Positions 19,492 to 28,526 of a stretch of DNA of 64,000 nucleotides are shown one piece after another. Position numbers and translations under genes: made by a program. The stretch is from Variovorax sp. 54 (GTDB taxonomy: Bacteria; Pseudomonadota; Gammaproteobacteria; Burkholderiales; Burkholderiaceae_C), in the NCBI RefSeq assembly GCF_002754375.1, contig NZ_PEFF01000001.1, positions 372,001-436,000 of the forward strand. The letters run 5' to 3'. Below the pieces are notes generated by a model, which was not told the DNA's origin, searched no databases, and saw only the letters and a program-made list of their open reading frames with translations. The stretch's first letter is position 1; the number at the start of each line of letters is the position of its first letter.

Positions 19492-21394
19492 GAGGCATTC
19501 GTTCGGTGATGTGCTGGAACTGCATCAGGTACAGCGCCGCCGTGTGGCGCGCGGTGTCGGCAATCTGGCGGGCGGCGCGGGCCTGCCCTTCCACGGCCAT
19601 CACCATCTCGACCGCCGCGAGCCAGCGGTTCAGGTGGTGCTCGTCGTTGTGGCCGTGGTACTCGAGGAAACGGAAGGCTTCGGGCGGCAGCTTCAGGCTG
19701 GCCTTGAGCAGCGGCAGCAGCGCCGGCACGATGCGCTGGCCCGTGCCTTCGATGATGTAGATCGCGCCCAAGAGGCCAATCGGGTCGCGCGTGGCGGCCA
19801 GTCCGTGCAGGTAGGCGTTGAGCGCCTCGCCGCCCGGGTTGCGGCGCAACTCGTCGATCGACTCGACCGTGCCGCCGGCCTTGCGGTAGTCGCTGAAGAG
19901 AATGTTGAAGTCGTTCTGCTCCTCGCCCGCGTGCACGTCGATCAGTGACGACAGCATGCGGTACGGCGCGCTCAGCGAGGCGGCACCCTCGCGCATCCAC
20001 AGGCTGCCTTCGCGCACCTGCGGCACCCACTGCTCCATCCAGTTCAGGTAGTCGGGCACGGCAAAACGGCGCTCGCGGATCTGACGGATCAGCGGCGTGC
20101 GCCACACGCGCGAGCGGTAGTCGTGCCAGATGGCGGCCAGCTCCGTCAGCAAGGCGCCCAGGCCTTCGGGCGCGGCGGCCGGGTCGTGCGGCGGCGCGAT
20201 GACGAGGTCGTCGTCGGGCACCACAGCCGCGGCGCGGGGCGCGATCACGACCGGCGCCGCATCGACGGCCTCGACCTCCAGCAGCATGTACGCCGCCATG
20301 AAGCGCCCCGACTCCGGCACGTAGCAGAAGATCTGCTCGCCCGGCTTCAGCGCCTTGGTGTGCAGAAACTCCGCCAGCATCACGAGGATCGACGCCGCGC
20401 CGGTGTTGCCGCGCCACGCCAGGTTGCTCCACCAGCGCTCGCGCGGAATCGCCAGATCGGCCTTGGCCATCAGGTCTTCGACCACCGGGATGAATTTTTC
20501 CGACGAGTAGTGGCACAGGAAATGGTCGACCCGCTTCGGATCGACCCAGCCGTCGCGCACCAGCCCCGCGTACTCGTGGATGCCGATGTCGAACAGGTGC
20601 GGCAAGAGGCGAATGTCCTGGCGCAGCGACAGCGCACCGGCCGCCTCGGCTTCGGCCCATGAGCCGAAATCGAGGTGCCCGCGCGCACGGTCTTCGGTGA
20701 GGCCGAGCTGCATGCACACCGGGTAGTCGCCCGAGAAGGCGCGCTGGTGCACCCACTTCAGCTTCAAACGCAGCCCCGGCTTGCCGGCCAGCGCAGGCGT
20801 GCCGTCGGACAGCAGCAGCGCGCCCGCGCCATCGGACAGCATCCAGCGCAGAAAGTGCGAGTCGAAATCGGTCTCGTAGCCGCGCGCGGCGAAGCGCGAG
20901 CGCTTGAACAGGCGCGACGGCATTTCGCTGGCCACCGCCAGCGCCGAGCGGTGCGCGCCCAGCTCGATGCCTTGCGCGGCCGTCTGGATCGCCGACACAC
21001 CGGCCGCGCAGATGCCGTGGACCGAATGCGTTTCCATCGGCTGCGCCGCCAGTTCGCCCTGGATCATGTTGGCGAAGCCGGGCATCAGCGTGTCGCCGCC
21101 CGACGAGCCGCTGGCCAGCAGCGACACGCGCGACAGCTCGGCACCGCCGCGCTGCAGGCAGTCGCGGATCGCGCCGGCCGCCAGTTGCGCATTGGTGTGG
21201 CGCGTCACGCCCTCTTCGTCGATCGCGTAGTGCCGCGTGAGGATGCCGTTCTCGGCCAGGATGCGGCGCTTGATGCGCTCGGACATGCGGTTGAGCGGCG
21301 CGATGTACGCGTCCATGCGGTCGTTGGGAACAGGCTCGCCGGGCATGAAATAGCCGGCGCTTTCGAGGTACACGCGTTGGAATGAAACGGGCAT
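19475..21394 (-). CDS. KAS III-like condensing enzyme fused to a haem-oxygenase-like di-iron oxidase domain
   Basis: A 639-residue fusion. Residues 1-380 are a thiolase-fold ketoacyl synthase III-type domain with an intact triad: Cys129 (HGICAAG), His295 (LCHYSS) and Asn330 (GNTGAAS). After a Pro/Ala-rich linker (about 380-412), residues about 415-630 match the haem-oxygenase-like domain of iron-containing redox enzymes such as UndA relatives, with candidate ligands Glu454, His488, Glu491/492, Glu549 and the His580-x3-Asp584 pair. Such domains oxidise acids, amines or fatty acyl chains with O2. The ATG at 21394 follows the desaturase stop by 4 bases. Likely substrate: a fatty acyl thioester, by inference. 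Confidence 0.88.
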   Translation of the reverse strand: MPVSFQRVYLESAGYFMPGEPVPNDRMDAYIAPLNRMSERIKRRILAENGILTRHYAIDEEGVTRHTNAQLAAGAIRDCLQRGGAELSRVSLLASGSSGGDTLMPGFANMIQGELAAQPMETHSVHGICAAGVSAIQTAAQGIELGAHRSALAVASEMPSRLFKRSRFAARGYETDFDSHFLRWMLSDGAGALLLSDGTPALAGKPGLRLKLKWVHQRAFSGDYPVCMQLGLTEDRARGHLDFGSWAEAEAAGALSLRQDIRLLPHLFDIGIHEYAGLVRDGWVDPKRVDHFLCHYSSEKFIPVVEDLMAKADLAIPRERWWSNLAWRGNTGAASILVMLAEFLHTKALKPGEQIFCYVPESGRFMAAYMLLEVEAVDAAPVVIAPRAAAVVPDDDLVIAPPHDPAAAPEGLGALLTELAAIWHDYRSRVWRTPLIRQIRERRFAVPDYLNWMEQWVPQVREGSLWMREGAASLSAPYRMLSSLIDVHAGEEQNDFNILFSDYRKAGGTVESIDELRRNPGGEALNAYLHGLAATRDPIGLLGAIYIIEGTGQRIVPALLPLLKASLKLPPEAFRFLEYHGHNDEHHLNRWLAAVEMVMAVEGQARAARQIADTARHTAALYLMQFQHITERMPHEPNA

Positions 21395-21398
21395 GGGT

Positions 21399-22343
21399 TC
21401 AGGCAATAGGTGAATCGGGAGGCATCAGCGAGCGGCTGCGAAAACGCGGCCACACGGTCCCCAGCACGAAGACGCGCACCATGTACGGCACCAGCCCGCC
21501 CTCGTTGAGCGCGGGTGCCACCTGCGCGCGGTAGCGCGTGTGATGCAGGTGCGTGAGCTCGGACCAATGGGCATGCGGGTTCTCGTGGTGTGCGGTGTGC
21601 AGGCCAATGTTGAACAGCAAGGGGTTCACCAGCCCCTCGAAATTGCGGGCGTAGTTCAGCTGGCTACCGCGGGTATCGCCGGGTGCCTCCTTGCGCGGCG
21701 TCTTGCGGCCGTCGGCGTGCGCGTGTTGCAGGTAGTTGGTGGCCAGCAGCCAGTGCAGGCCGTGCAGTTGCGGCACGATCACGAAGATCAATGCCTTGCG
21801 CCAGTCGACCGCCAGCAACACGGTCCAGCTGAGCAGCCACAGCGCGTACTGCGCCATGCAGTAGCGCCAGGCGCCGCGGTGGTGCCGGTGCAGCCGCGCG
21901 AGCCAGCCGACGAACACCGGCATCAGCACCCACACCGCCTGGAACGGGTGCAGCAGGTAGCCCCACAGATGGTTGGTGTCGCCGCCGAAGCGGTAGGTGC
22001 GCACCACGTCCTTCGGCCCATGGCGATGGCGGTGGTGGTTGGCCACGTGCGCGGGCCAGAAGACGAAGGTCGGGTGGCCCTGCAGCAGCGTGATCCAGAA
22101 GTCGGTCAGCCGGTTCATGCGCCGACCGCGCCACATGCGCAGGTGCACGTGGTTGTGATGGATCACGCCGATGCCGAGCGTGAGAAACAGCATCAGCGCA
22201 TACAGCACCCCCTGGAAGCCATGCACCCACTGCCACGCCGCCAGTGCAGGCAAGGCGACGAGGTAGGCGAGGCTTTGCCAGTCGCGCCAATGGCGCAGCC
22301 TCGGCAGCCGATGGCGCGCGGCGTCAGGCGGTCGTGGCGCCAT
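21399..22343 (-). CDS. membrane fatty acid desaturase family protein
   Basis: A 314-residue membrane di-iron enzyme. Histidine boxes typical of PF00487 are present: HHNHVH (about residue 62), HVANHHRHRH (about 96) and HTAHHENPHAHW near the C-terminus, with four hydrophobic segments between. Members desaturate or hydroxylate acyl chains, carotenoids or alkanes using O2; the substrate here is unknown. Its start overlaps the preceding hydroxylase gene by 20 bases, and the KAS-oxidase fusion begins 4 bases after its stop, so all three are likely made together. Confidence 0.88.
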   Translation of the reverse strand: MAPRPPDAARHRLPRLRHWRDWQSLAYLVALPALAAWQWVHGFQGVLYALMLFLTLGIGVIHHNHVHLRMWRGRRMNRLTDFWITLLQGHPTFVFWPAHVANHHRHRHGPKDVVRTYRFGGDTNHLWGYLLHPFQAVWVLMPVFVGWLARLHRHHRGAWRYCMAQYALWLLSWTVLLAVDWRKALIFVIVPQLHGLHWLLATNYLQHAHADGRKTPRKEAPGDTRGSQLNYARNFEGLVNPLLFNIGLHTAHHENPHAHWSELTHLHHTRYRAQVAPALNEGGLVPYMVRVFVLGTVWPRFRSRSLMPPDSPIA

Positions 22344-23097
22344 GCTTCTTTCGAAAAGCCTGGAACAACGGCTCGGCCGCATCGGCCGCGATGCGCGTGC
22401 GGAACAGCCGGTCCATGAAGGTGAACTGAAAGCCGTAGTTGCCGTTGTGCACGGCATGGTGCAGGTGGTGCCGGCGGCTCGCGGCGAACCAGTGGCTGTA
22501 CGACACGCCGGGCACGAAGTCGTAGTTCGAATGCCCGACGCAGTTGAAGAACAGACTGAAGACCGGCACCGACGCCAGCGACCAGAAGCTGAAGTCGTGC
22601 AGCACCATCGGCAGCAGGATCACGTTGCCGAGCATCAGCGCCTCGATCGGGTGAAAGCTGTACGTGGCCCACGGCGTGGTCACGAACGAGCGGTGGTGCG
22701 GGCCGTGGAAACGGCGCAGCCAGCGCGTGTGCAGCAGCCGGTGGTTGAGCCAGAAATGCACGTCGTTCCACACCGCGAGCACGAGGATTTCGACGCCGAT
22801 GCGGCGCCAGCCCGCGTCGGGCTCGAGCCGTGCCCAGCCCAGCTGCAGCAGCCCCCACGGAAACACCATGCCCAGCCCGAAGATCAGCACCGAGATGCCC
22901 GATTGCGTCAGTTCGCGCCGCAGCTGGCCGGGCTGCAAGGGTCGCGGGTCGAGCGCGCGCCCGATGTGCAACGCCGGCAGCACCCGCTTCGTGAGCAGCC
23001 AGGTGAGTGCGCCGAAACCCAGGTAGATGCCGCCGAAAAAAAGCAGGCCCCACAGCATGACCTGCGGGGCCGAAAGAGAAGTGAAGGTCTGCGCCAT
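22324..23097 (-). CDS. sterol desaturase / fatty acid hydroxylase family protein
   Basis: A 257-residue integral membrane protein of PF04116. The His motifs are in order: HFWLNHRLLH (about residue 113), HGPHHRSF, HPIEAL and RHHLHHAVHNGNYGF (about 205-225), which bind two irons. About four membrane spans. Family members hydroxylate fatty acids or lipids (for example at C2 or in ornithine lipids) or desaturate sterols. It lies 9 bases after the phospholipase-like lipoprotein gene and overlaps the desaturase gene, giving the operon two distinct membrane lipid oxidases. Confidence 0.9.
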   Translation of the reverse strand: MAQTFTSLSAPQVMLWGLLFFGGIYLGFGALTWLLTKRVLPALHIGRALDPRPLQPGQLRRELTQSGISVLIFGLGMVFPWGLLQLGWARLEPDAGWRRIGVEILVLAVWNDVHFWLNHRLLHTRWLRRFHGPHHRSFVTTPWATYSFHPIEALMLGNVILLPMVLHDFSFWSLASVPVFSLFFNCVGHSNYDFVPGVSYSHWFAASRRHHLHHAVHNGNYGFQFTFMDRLFRTRIAADAAEPLFQAFRKKHGATTA

Positions 23098-23106
23098 CCC
23101 CCGAGG

Positions 23107-24672
23107 CTACAACAGCATCTCGGGCACCAGCGGAGAGATCAGGGTGTTGTACAGGCGCTGGAAGAAACCCGACTCGGGTTCCGAGGTGAGGATCATCTCT
23201 TTCTCGCCATCGTTCGTGAGCCATTCGAGCGTGCCGCCCTCCTTCGACAGCCGCAGCCGGTACGAGTTCTGCAGCTTGCTCACATGGATGATGCGCAGCA
23301 TCTCGCGCGCGAGTTGCGGGTTGTCGACCACCACGCCCATCTCGGTGTTCTGGCTGGCCGAGCGCGGGTCGAGGTTCATCGAGCCGATGAAGATGCGCGT
23401 CTTGTCGATGGCGGCGGTCTTGGCGTGCAGCCGGCCCAGCGAGTTGCCGAAGCTGCCGAAACGCATGCTCGCGGTGGTGCGCTGCGGGCTCAGTTCGTAC
23501 AGGTCGGCGCCGCCTTTGAGTAGGCGCTCGCGGTAGCGCGCATAGCCGGTGTGCACCAGCGGCTCGTCATTGGCGGCCAGCGAATTGGTCAGCAGCGTGA
23601 GCTTGACCTTGCGCCTGGCCAGGTCCTCGAAGGCCGCCATGCCGCGCTCGCCGGGCACGAGGTAGGGCGAGGTCAGGTCGACCTCGGTCTTGGCGTCGAG
23701 CAGCAGCGCCCAGACCTTCATCGTCACGCTGGTGGCAATGGCGTCTTCGGCCGTCAGCGTCGTGGGCTTGGAGGGCGGGTCGGCGATGGCGCGTGCCTCG
23801 CCCCACAGCAGGCCCATGCGGCCGCCGTCGAGCTCTTCGGCGATCGGGCCGTAGCCGAGGATGTCGGAGGGCGGCAGCACGACCTTCGGCGGCGGCCCGG
23901 CCATGCCGACCTCGTCGTCGAAGGTCGCGGCGCCCGCCTCTTTGCGCACGATGTCGGCAATGGGCCAGATTTGGTCGCTGTTCCAGTAGGCGTCGAAGAT
24001 GCTCTCGAGCTGCGGCACGACCTCGCCGACCACCAGCGCGTCCATGTCGATGAAGTTCTGCGCCTCGCTCAGCACGAAATACTCGTCGGCGATGTTGCGC
24101 CCGCCCACCACCGCCATCGCGCCGTCGGCGATGAACAGCTTGTTGTGCATGCGGTGGTTGAGCCGGTGGATGTCGAAGATCGACACCACGAAGCGCGAGA
24201 GAAAGCCATCGCGCGCGCAGCAGAACGGGTTGAAGAGGCGCACCGACACATTCGGCGTTTCGGACAGCGCCAGCAAGAGCTGCTGGCTCTTCACCGTGTA
24301 CAGGTCGTCCACCAGCACCCGCACCTTCACGCCGCGCGCCGCCGCTTCGCGCAGCGTGCGCAGCAGCAGCCGGCCGGTGGCGTCGTTCTCGAGCTGGTAG
24401 TACTGCACCACCAGCGAGCGCTCGGCGCGCTGCGCGAGCTGCAGGCGCGCGTCGAGCGAGTACACGCCCAGCGGCATCAGCCGGAAACCCGAGTGCTCGC
24501 CGGGCGGCGTGGAGGCCGCGGCGATCTTCGCGAGCGCGGTGCCCGGGTCGGCCGTGGCCGCGTGCTCGGCCGGGCGTTCGCGCGCCGGCGGCAACGAACC
24601 GCACGCGCCGAGCAATGCCAGCAGCACGCCGGCCAGCGCCGTGCGCAAGAAAGACCGGGCCCAGGCATTCAT
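23107..24672 (-). CDS. phospholipase D-like lipoprotein (cardiolipin synthase family)
   Basis: A 521-residue protein with a lipoprotein signal (LLALLGAC; Cys near residue 24) and two HKD motifs: HNKLFIADGAMAVVGGRN in the first half and HAKTAAIDKTRIFIGSMN in the second, both complete. Enzymes of this superfamily transfer phosphatidyl groups or hydrolyse phosphodiesters. The lipid anchor places it in the periplasm. A good Shine-Dalgarno (AGAGGA) precedes the ATG. It is the first gene of the minus-strand lipid operon and divergent from the peroxiredoxin; it may supply or modify the phospholipid the operon enzymes act on. Confidence 0.9.
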   Translation of the reverse strand: MNAWARSFLRTALAGVLLALLGACGSLPPARERPAEHAATADPGTALAKIAAASTPPGEHSGFRLMPLGVYSLDARLQLAQRAERSLVVQYYQLENDATGRLLLRTLREAAARGVKVRVLVDDLYTVKSQQLLLALSETPNVSVRLFNPFCCARDGFLSRFVVSIFDIHRLNHRMHNKLFIADGAMAVVGGRNIADEYFVLSEAQNFIDMDALVVGEVVPQLESIFDAYWNSDQIWPIADIVRKEAGAATFDDEVGMAGPPPKVVLPPSDILGYGPIAEELDGGRMGLLWGEARAIADPPSKPTTLTAEDAIATSVTMKVWALLLDAKTEVDLTSPYLVPGERGMAAFEDLARRKVKLTLLTNSLAANDEPLVHTGYARYRERLLKGGADLYELSPQRTTASMRFGSFGNSLGRLHAKTAAIDKTRIFIGSMNLDPRSASQNTEMGVVVDNPQLAREMLRIIHVSKLQNSYRLRLSKEGGTLEWLTNDGEKEMILTSEPESGFFQRLYNTLISPLVPEMLL

Positions 24673-24804
24673 GATCGGATTCCTCTTGTCGTTGTGGTTG
24701 CCATTGCCCTGATGTACGCCGCCGCGCCCGCTGCGGTTTCAGCGAGGGCCCATTTCGCAAGGCACCGTCCTAGAATTCGGTTCACTTCGCTTCGGAGTTA
24801 CATC

Positions 24805-25362
24805 ATGGCCCGATCGCTCCTTCTGCGCACCGCTTTGTGGGCCGCGGCCCTCACCGCCGGGGTACCCCCTGCCCACGCCGCACTCGACATCGGCGATCCC
24901 GCGCCCAAGTTCACGGCCACGGCCGCGCTCGGCGGCAAGACCTTCCGCTACTCGCTGGCCGAAGCGCTGGCCAAGGGGCCGGTGGTGCTGTACTTTTTTC
25001 CGGCGGCCGACTCGAACGACTGCTCCATCGAGGCCCACGCCTTCGCCGAGGCGGTCGACCAGTTCGCAGCGCTCGGGGCCACGGTGATCGGCGTCTCGGC
25101 CGACGACATCGACACGCTCTCCAAGTTCTCGGTCAAGTCGTGCCAGAGCCGCTTTCCAGTGGCGTCCGACCAGGGCAAGACCGTGATCCAGGGCTTCGAC
25201 GCGCTGATGCAGACCCGGCCCGACTTCGCCAACCGCCTGTCGTACGTGATCGCGACCGACGGCAAGGTCGCCTACTACTACCAGAACCTCAACCCCGACA
25301 AGCACGTCGAGCGCATGCTGAACGCCGTGCGCGCGCTGCCCAAAGCCACCGCGGCGAAGTAA
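24805..25362 (+). CDS. exported peroxiredoxin (AhpC/TSA family)
   Basis: A 185-residue thioredoxin-fold protein with a cleavable signal peptide (cleavage likely after VPPAHA). The peroxidatic Cys is probably Cys73 in FFPAADSNDCSIEA; the usual PxxxTxxC Thr is Ser70 here. Cys113 (VKSCQ) could be the resolving residue. The Cys five residues after the first in classic BCP proteins is absent (EAHAF). It would reduce peroxides in the periplasm. Divergent from the lipid operon by 132 bases; TAGAAT at 24771-24776 is a possible -10. The nearby O2-using enzymes make a protective role plausible. Confidence 0.85.
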   Translation: MARSLLLRTALWAAALTAGVPPAHAALDIGDPAPKFTATAALGGKTFRYSLAEALAKGPVVLYFFPAADSNDCSIEAHAFAEAVDQFAALGATVIGVSADDIDTLSKFSVKSCQSRFPVASDQGKTVIQGFDALMQTRPDFANRLSYVIATDGKVAYYYQNLNPDKHVERMLNAVRALPKATAAK

Positions 25363-25417
25363 GGCGGGCCGGCCGGGGCACCACGCGCGGGACGTGCTTC
25401 GCGCAAAATCTCGCCCC

Positions 25418-26851
25418 ATGCAGCTCAACTACATCGCCAACGCGGACGTCCCTTCCGCCTCCGGCCGCACCCTCCCCGTCATCGACCCGTCGGACGGCCA
25501 GCCCTTCGACGAGATCCAGCGCAGCAACGCCGCCGACATCGACGCCGCCGTGCGCGCCGCGCGCGACTGCTTCGAGGGCGTGTGGCACAAGGTCAGCGCC
25601 GCCGACCGCGGCCGACTGCTCTTCAAGCTCTCGCAGAAGATCGCCGAGCACGTCGACGAGCTCGCACTCATCGAGCAGCGCGACTGCGGCAAGCCCGTGA
25701 AGCAGGCCCGCGCCGACGCGGTGGCGCTGGTGCGCTACTTCGAGTTCTACGCCGGCGCCTGCGACAAGCTGCACGGCGAAACCATTCCCTACCAGGACGG
25801 CTACAGCGTCTTCACCTGGCGCGAGCCGCACGGCGTCACGGGCCACATCATTCCGTGGAACTACCCGATGCAGATCTTCGGGCGCAGCGTGGGCGGCGCC
25901 CTGGCGGCCGGCAACGTGTGCGTGGTGAAGCCGGCCGAAGACGCCTGCCTCTCGCTGATTCGCGTGGCACAACTGGCGGCCGAGGTCGGCTTTCCGGCCG
26001 GCGCGCTCAACATCGTGACGGGCTACGGCCATGAAGTGGGCGACGCACTCGCACGCCACGAAGGCATCGACCACATCAGCTTCACGGGCAGCCCGAAGAT
26101 CGGCACGCTGATCCAGCAGGTGGCGGCCGAACGGCACTGCCCGGTCACGCTCGAACTGGGCGGCAAGAGCCCGCAGATCATCTTTGCCGATGCTGACCTC
26201 GACGCGGCCGTTCCCGTGATCATCAACGCCATCGTGCAGAACGCCGGCCAGACCTGTTCGGCGGGCTCGCGCGTGCTGATCCAGCGCGACATCTACGAGC
26301 CCCTGCTCGAGCGCCTGGGCCACGCCTTCGAAGCCCTGCGCGTCGGCCCCGCCGCCATGGACCTCGACGTCGGCCCGCTGATCCGCCAGACACAGCAACA
26401 GCGCGTGTGGGACTTCTTGAGCGACGCGCAACACGCCGGCATCCCGATGGTGGCGCAGGGCGTGGTGGTCGAAGAAGCGCCCGAGACCGGCTTCTACCAG
26501 GCCCCGACCCTGCTGCGCGACGTGCCCGTGGGCCATCGCCTCGCACAGGAAGAAGTGTTCGGCCCCGTGCTCGCCGCGATGCAGTTCGCCGACGAAGACG
26601 AAGCCGTGGCACTCGCCAACGCCACCCAGTTCGGCCTCGTGGCCGGCGTCTGGACAGCCGACGGCGCGCGCCAGTTCCGCATGGCCAAGCGCGTGAAGAG
26701 CGGCCAGGTGTTCATCAACAACTACGGTGCAGGCGGCGGCGTGGAGCTGCCCTTCGGCGGCGTGAAGTCGTCGGGCTACGGGCGCGAGAAGGGTTTCGAG
26801 GCGCTGTACGGCTTCACGACGCTCAAGACTATCGCCATCAAGCACGGCTGA
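25418..26851 (+). CDS. aldehyde dehydrogenase family protein
   Basis: A 477-residue NAD(P)-dependent dehydrogenase. Conserved features are the cofactor-fold segment ending HIIPWNYPMQ, the general base Glu246 in TLELGGKSPQ and the catalytic Cys280 in NAGQTCSAGSRV, plus the C-terminal NNYGAGGGVELPFGGVKSSG. The family oxidises aldehydes to acids; the substrate cannot be fixed from sequence, though betaine-aldehyde or semialdehyde types are similar. The ATG lies 8 bases after CAAAAT, a possible -10, so the transcript may be almost leaderless. Convergent with the ZIP gene. Confidence 0.93.
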   Translation: MQLNYIANADVPSASGRTLPVIDPSDGQPFDEIQRSNAADIDAAVRAARDCFEGVWHKVSAADRGRLLFKLSQKIAEHVDELALIEQRDCGKPVKQARADAVALVRYFEFYAGACDKLHGETIPYQDGYSVFTWREPHGVTGHIIPWNYPMQIFGRSVGGALAAGNVCVVKPAEDACLSLIRVAQLAAEVGFPAGALNIVTGYGHEVGDALARHEGIDHISFTGSPKIGTLIQQVAAERHCPVTLELGGKSPQIIFADADLDAAVPVIINAIVQNAGQTCSAGSRVLIQRDIYEPLLERLGHAFEALRVGPAAMDLDVGPLIRQTQQQRVWDFLSDAQHAGIPMVAQGVVVEEAPETGFYQAPTLLRDVPVGHRLAQEEVFGPVLAAMQFADEDEAVALANATQFGLVAGVWTADGARQFRMAKRVKSGQVFINNYGAGGGVELPFGGVKSSGYGREKGFEALYGFTTLKTIAIKHG

Positions 26852-26875
26852 GGCCGACGGCGCCGCGCCCGGGCG

Positions 26876-27799
26876 TCAGCCCAGCGCGGTGTCCAGCAAC
26901 ATCATGAGCACGAAGCCGATCATCAGCCCGCTGGTCGCATAGGTTTCGTGCCCCTTGCGGTGCGATTCGGGAATGATCTCGTGGCTGATCACGAACAGCA
27001 TCGCACCCGCCGCAAAGCCCAACCCCCAGGGCAGCAGCATTGCCGAGTGCCCCACCACCGCCGCGCCAAGCACGGCACCGAGCGGCTCGACCAAGCCCGA
27101 CGCCATGCCGATCAGCACCGCGAACAAGCGGCTGTAGCCGGCCGCCAGCAGCGCCACAGCCACCACCAGCCCTTCGGGCACGTCCTGGATCGCGATGCCG
27201 GTGGCGAGTGCATCGGCGCGCACGCCGTTGTTGGCCGCGTAGCCGACGCCGATGGCCAAACCCTCGGGCACGTTGTGCAGCGCAATCGCGAACACGAAGA
27301 GCCAGGTGCGACGCAGTTGCCGCCCCGTCTGCCCTTCGCGGCCCTTGATGAAATGCTCGTGCGGCAGCACGCGGTCCATGGTCATGAGCACCAGGCCGCC
27401 GAGCAAAATGGCCGCGCCGATCACGCCGCCGGCCGCCCAGTCGCCACCGCCGAAGACGCCCGTCGATTTGGCCGCGTCCAGCCCCGGAATGATCAGCGAG
27501 AAGGCACAGGCCGCGAGCATCACGCCCGCGCCGAAGCCGAACAGCGTGTCTTGCAGCTTGTCGGGCAACCGCTGCGAGAACAGCACCGGCAGCGTGCCCA
27601 GCGCGGTCGCCAGCGCCGCCACCGAACCGCCGCGCAGCGCGTTCCACACCATCGGGTCGGCGCGCACGAACGACCAGAACTGCGACGCCAGCGCCAGCGC
27701 ACCGGCCGCGACGATGGCAAAGCCGATCCATTCGCGCACCGTGCGCGGCGACCTTGGCGACGGCTGTGCGGCCATCGTTCCCTGCGGCGAGTCGTTCAT
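26876..27799 (-). CDS. ZIP family divalent metal transporter
   Basis: A 307-residue inner-membrane protein with eight predicted spans. The ZIP signature motifs are ALHNVPEGLAIGVG (TM4) and IQDVPEGLVVAVAL (TM5), both with the metal-binding His/Asp-x-x-x-Glu pattern. A His/charged loop (RVLPHEHFIKGREG) precedes TM4. Members import Zn, Mn or Fe. It starts 22 bases after the Mn superoxide dismutase stop on the same strand, so manganese supply for that enzyme is a sensible guess. Start at 27799 chosen; an upstream in-frame Met would run into sodA. Confidence 0.9.
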   Translation of the reverse strand: MNDSPQGTMAAQPSPRSPRTVREWIGFAIVAAGALALASQFWSFVRADPMVWNALRGGSVAALATALGTLPVLFSQRLPDKLQDTLFGFGAGVMLAACAFSLIIPGLDAAKSTGVFGGGDWAAGGVIGAAILLGGLVLMTMDRVLPHEHFIKGREGQTGRQLRRTWLFVFAIALHNVPEGLAIGVGYAANNGVRADALATGIAIQDVPEGLVVAVALLAAGYSRLFAVLIGMASGLVEPLGAVLGAAVVGHSAMLLPWGLGFAAGAMLFVISHEIIPESHRKGHETYATSGLMIGFVLMMLLDTALG

Positions 27800-27821
27800 G
27801 GGCAGGCTCCTCTTCGGCTCA

Positions 27822-28457
27822 TCAGCCGCCGGTCGCAGCGGCATGGCGGCGGGCCACTTCGGCCCAGTTCACCACGTTGTAGAAGGCCGCGATGTAGTCG
27901 GGGCGGCGGTTCTGGTACTTCAGGTAGTAGGCGTGTTCCCACACATCCAGGCCCAGGATCGGGGTCTTGCCCGAGCCGATGCCACGCATCAGCGGGCTGT
28001 CCTGGTTGCCACTGCTTTCCACGGCCAGCTTGCCGTCGGCGCCGACGACCAACCAGGCCCAGCCGCTGCCGAAGCGCGTGAGCGCGGCCTTGGTGAAGGC
28101 GTCCTTGAAGGCGTCGAAACCGCCCAGGTCGGTGTCGATGGCGTTCGCGAGCGCGCCCGAAGGCGCCCCGCCGCCGCCCTGGCCCACCGGAGCCATGACG
28201 GTCCAGAACAGGCTGTGGTTGGCATGGCCGCCGCCGTTGTTGCGCACGGGCGCGCGCAGCGCCTCGGGCAGTTCCTCGACACCGGCAATGAGGGCTTCGA
28301 CCGGCGTGTCCGCAAGCGGCGTGTCTTTCAACGCCGCATGGAGGTTGTTCACGTAGGTTTGATGGTGCTTGCCGTGGTGGATTTCCATCGTCTGCGCGTC
28401 GATGTGGGGTTCGAGCGCATCGAAGGCATAGGGCAAGGCTGGCAGGGTGTACGGCAC
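27822..28457 (-). CDS. sodA: manganese superoxide dismutase
   Basis: A 211-residue cytoplasmic enzyme converting superoxide to peroxide and oxygen. Metal ligands are His27, His81, Asp171 and His175. The second-shell pattern [10 protein letters not shown] with [10 protein letters not shown] (Gly about 77, Gln152) is that of the Mn-type rather than the Fe-type. It ends with the usual [15 protein letters not shown] and VVNW segments. A Fur box lies about 70 bases upstream, so expression should rise when iron is scarce, as for E. coli sodA. It forms a probable operon with the ZIP gene. Confidence 0.95.
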   Translation of the reverse strand: MPYTLPALPYAFDALEPHIDAQTMEIHHGKHHQTYVNNLHAALKDTPLADTPVEALIAGVEELPEALRAPVRNNGGGHANHSLFWTVMAPVGQGGGGAPSGALANAIDTDLGGFDAFKDAFTKAALTRFGSGWAWLVVGADGKLAVESSGNQDSPLMRGIGSGKTPILGLDVWEHAYYLKYQNRRPDYIAAFYNVVNWAEVARRHAAATGG

Positions 28458-28526
28458 GGTTCGGAAGCTCCTTGGTTGAAGAGAGCCCTTTGCGTGGTGC
28501 TTGTGCTGCGTACTCAGGCGTTCAAA

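Noticed and set aside
19475..21394. Calling the fusion a normal FabH
   Set aside because: It is nearly twice as long, has an added oxidase domain, and there are no fatty acid synthase genes beside it.
24805..25362. Calling the peroxiredoxin Bcp
   Set aside because: It has a signal peptide and lacks the second Cys spacing of Bcp.
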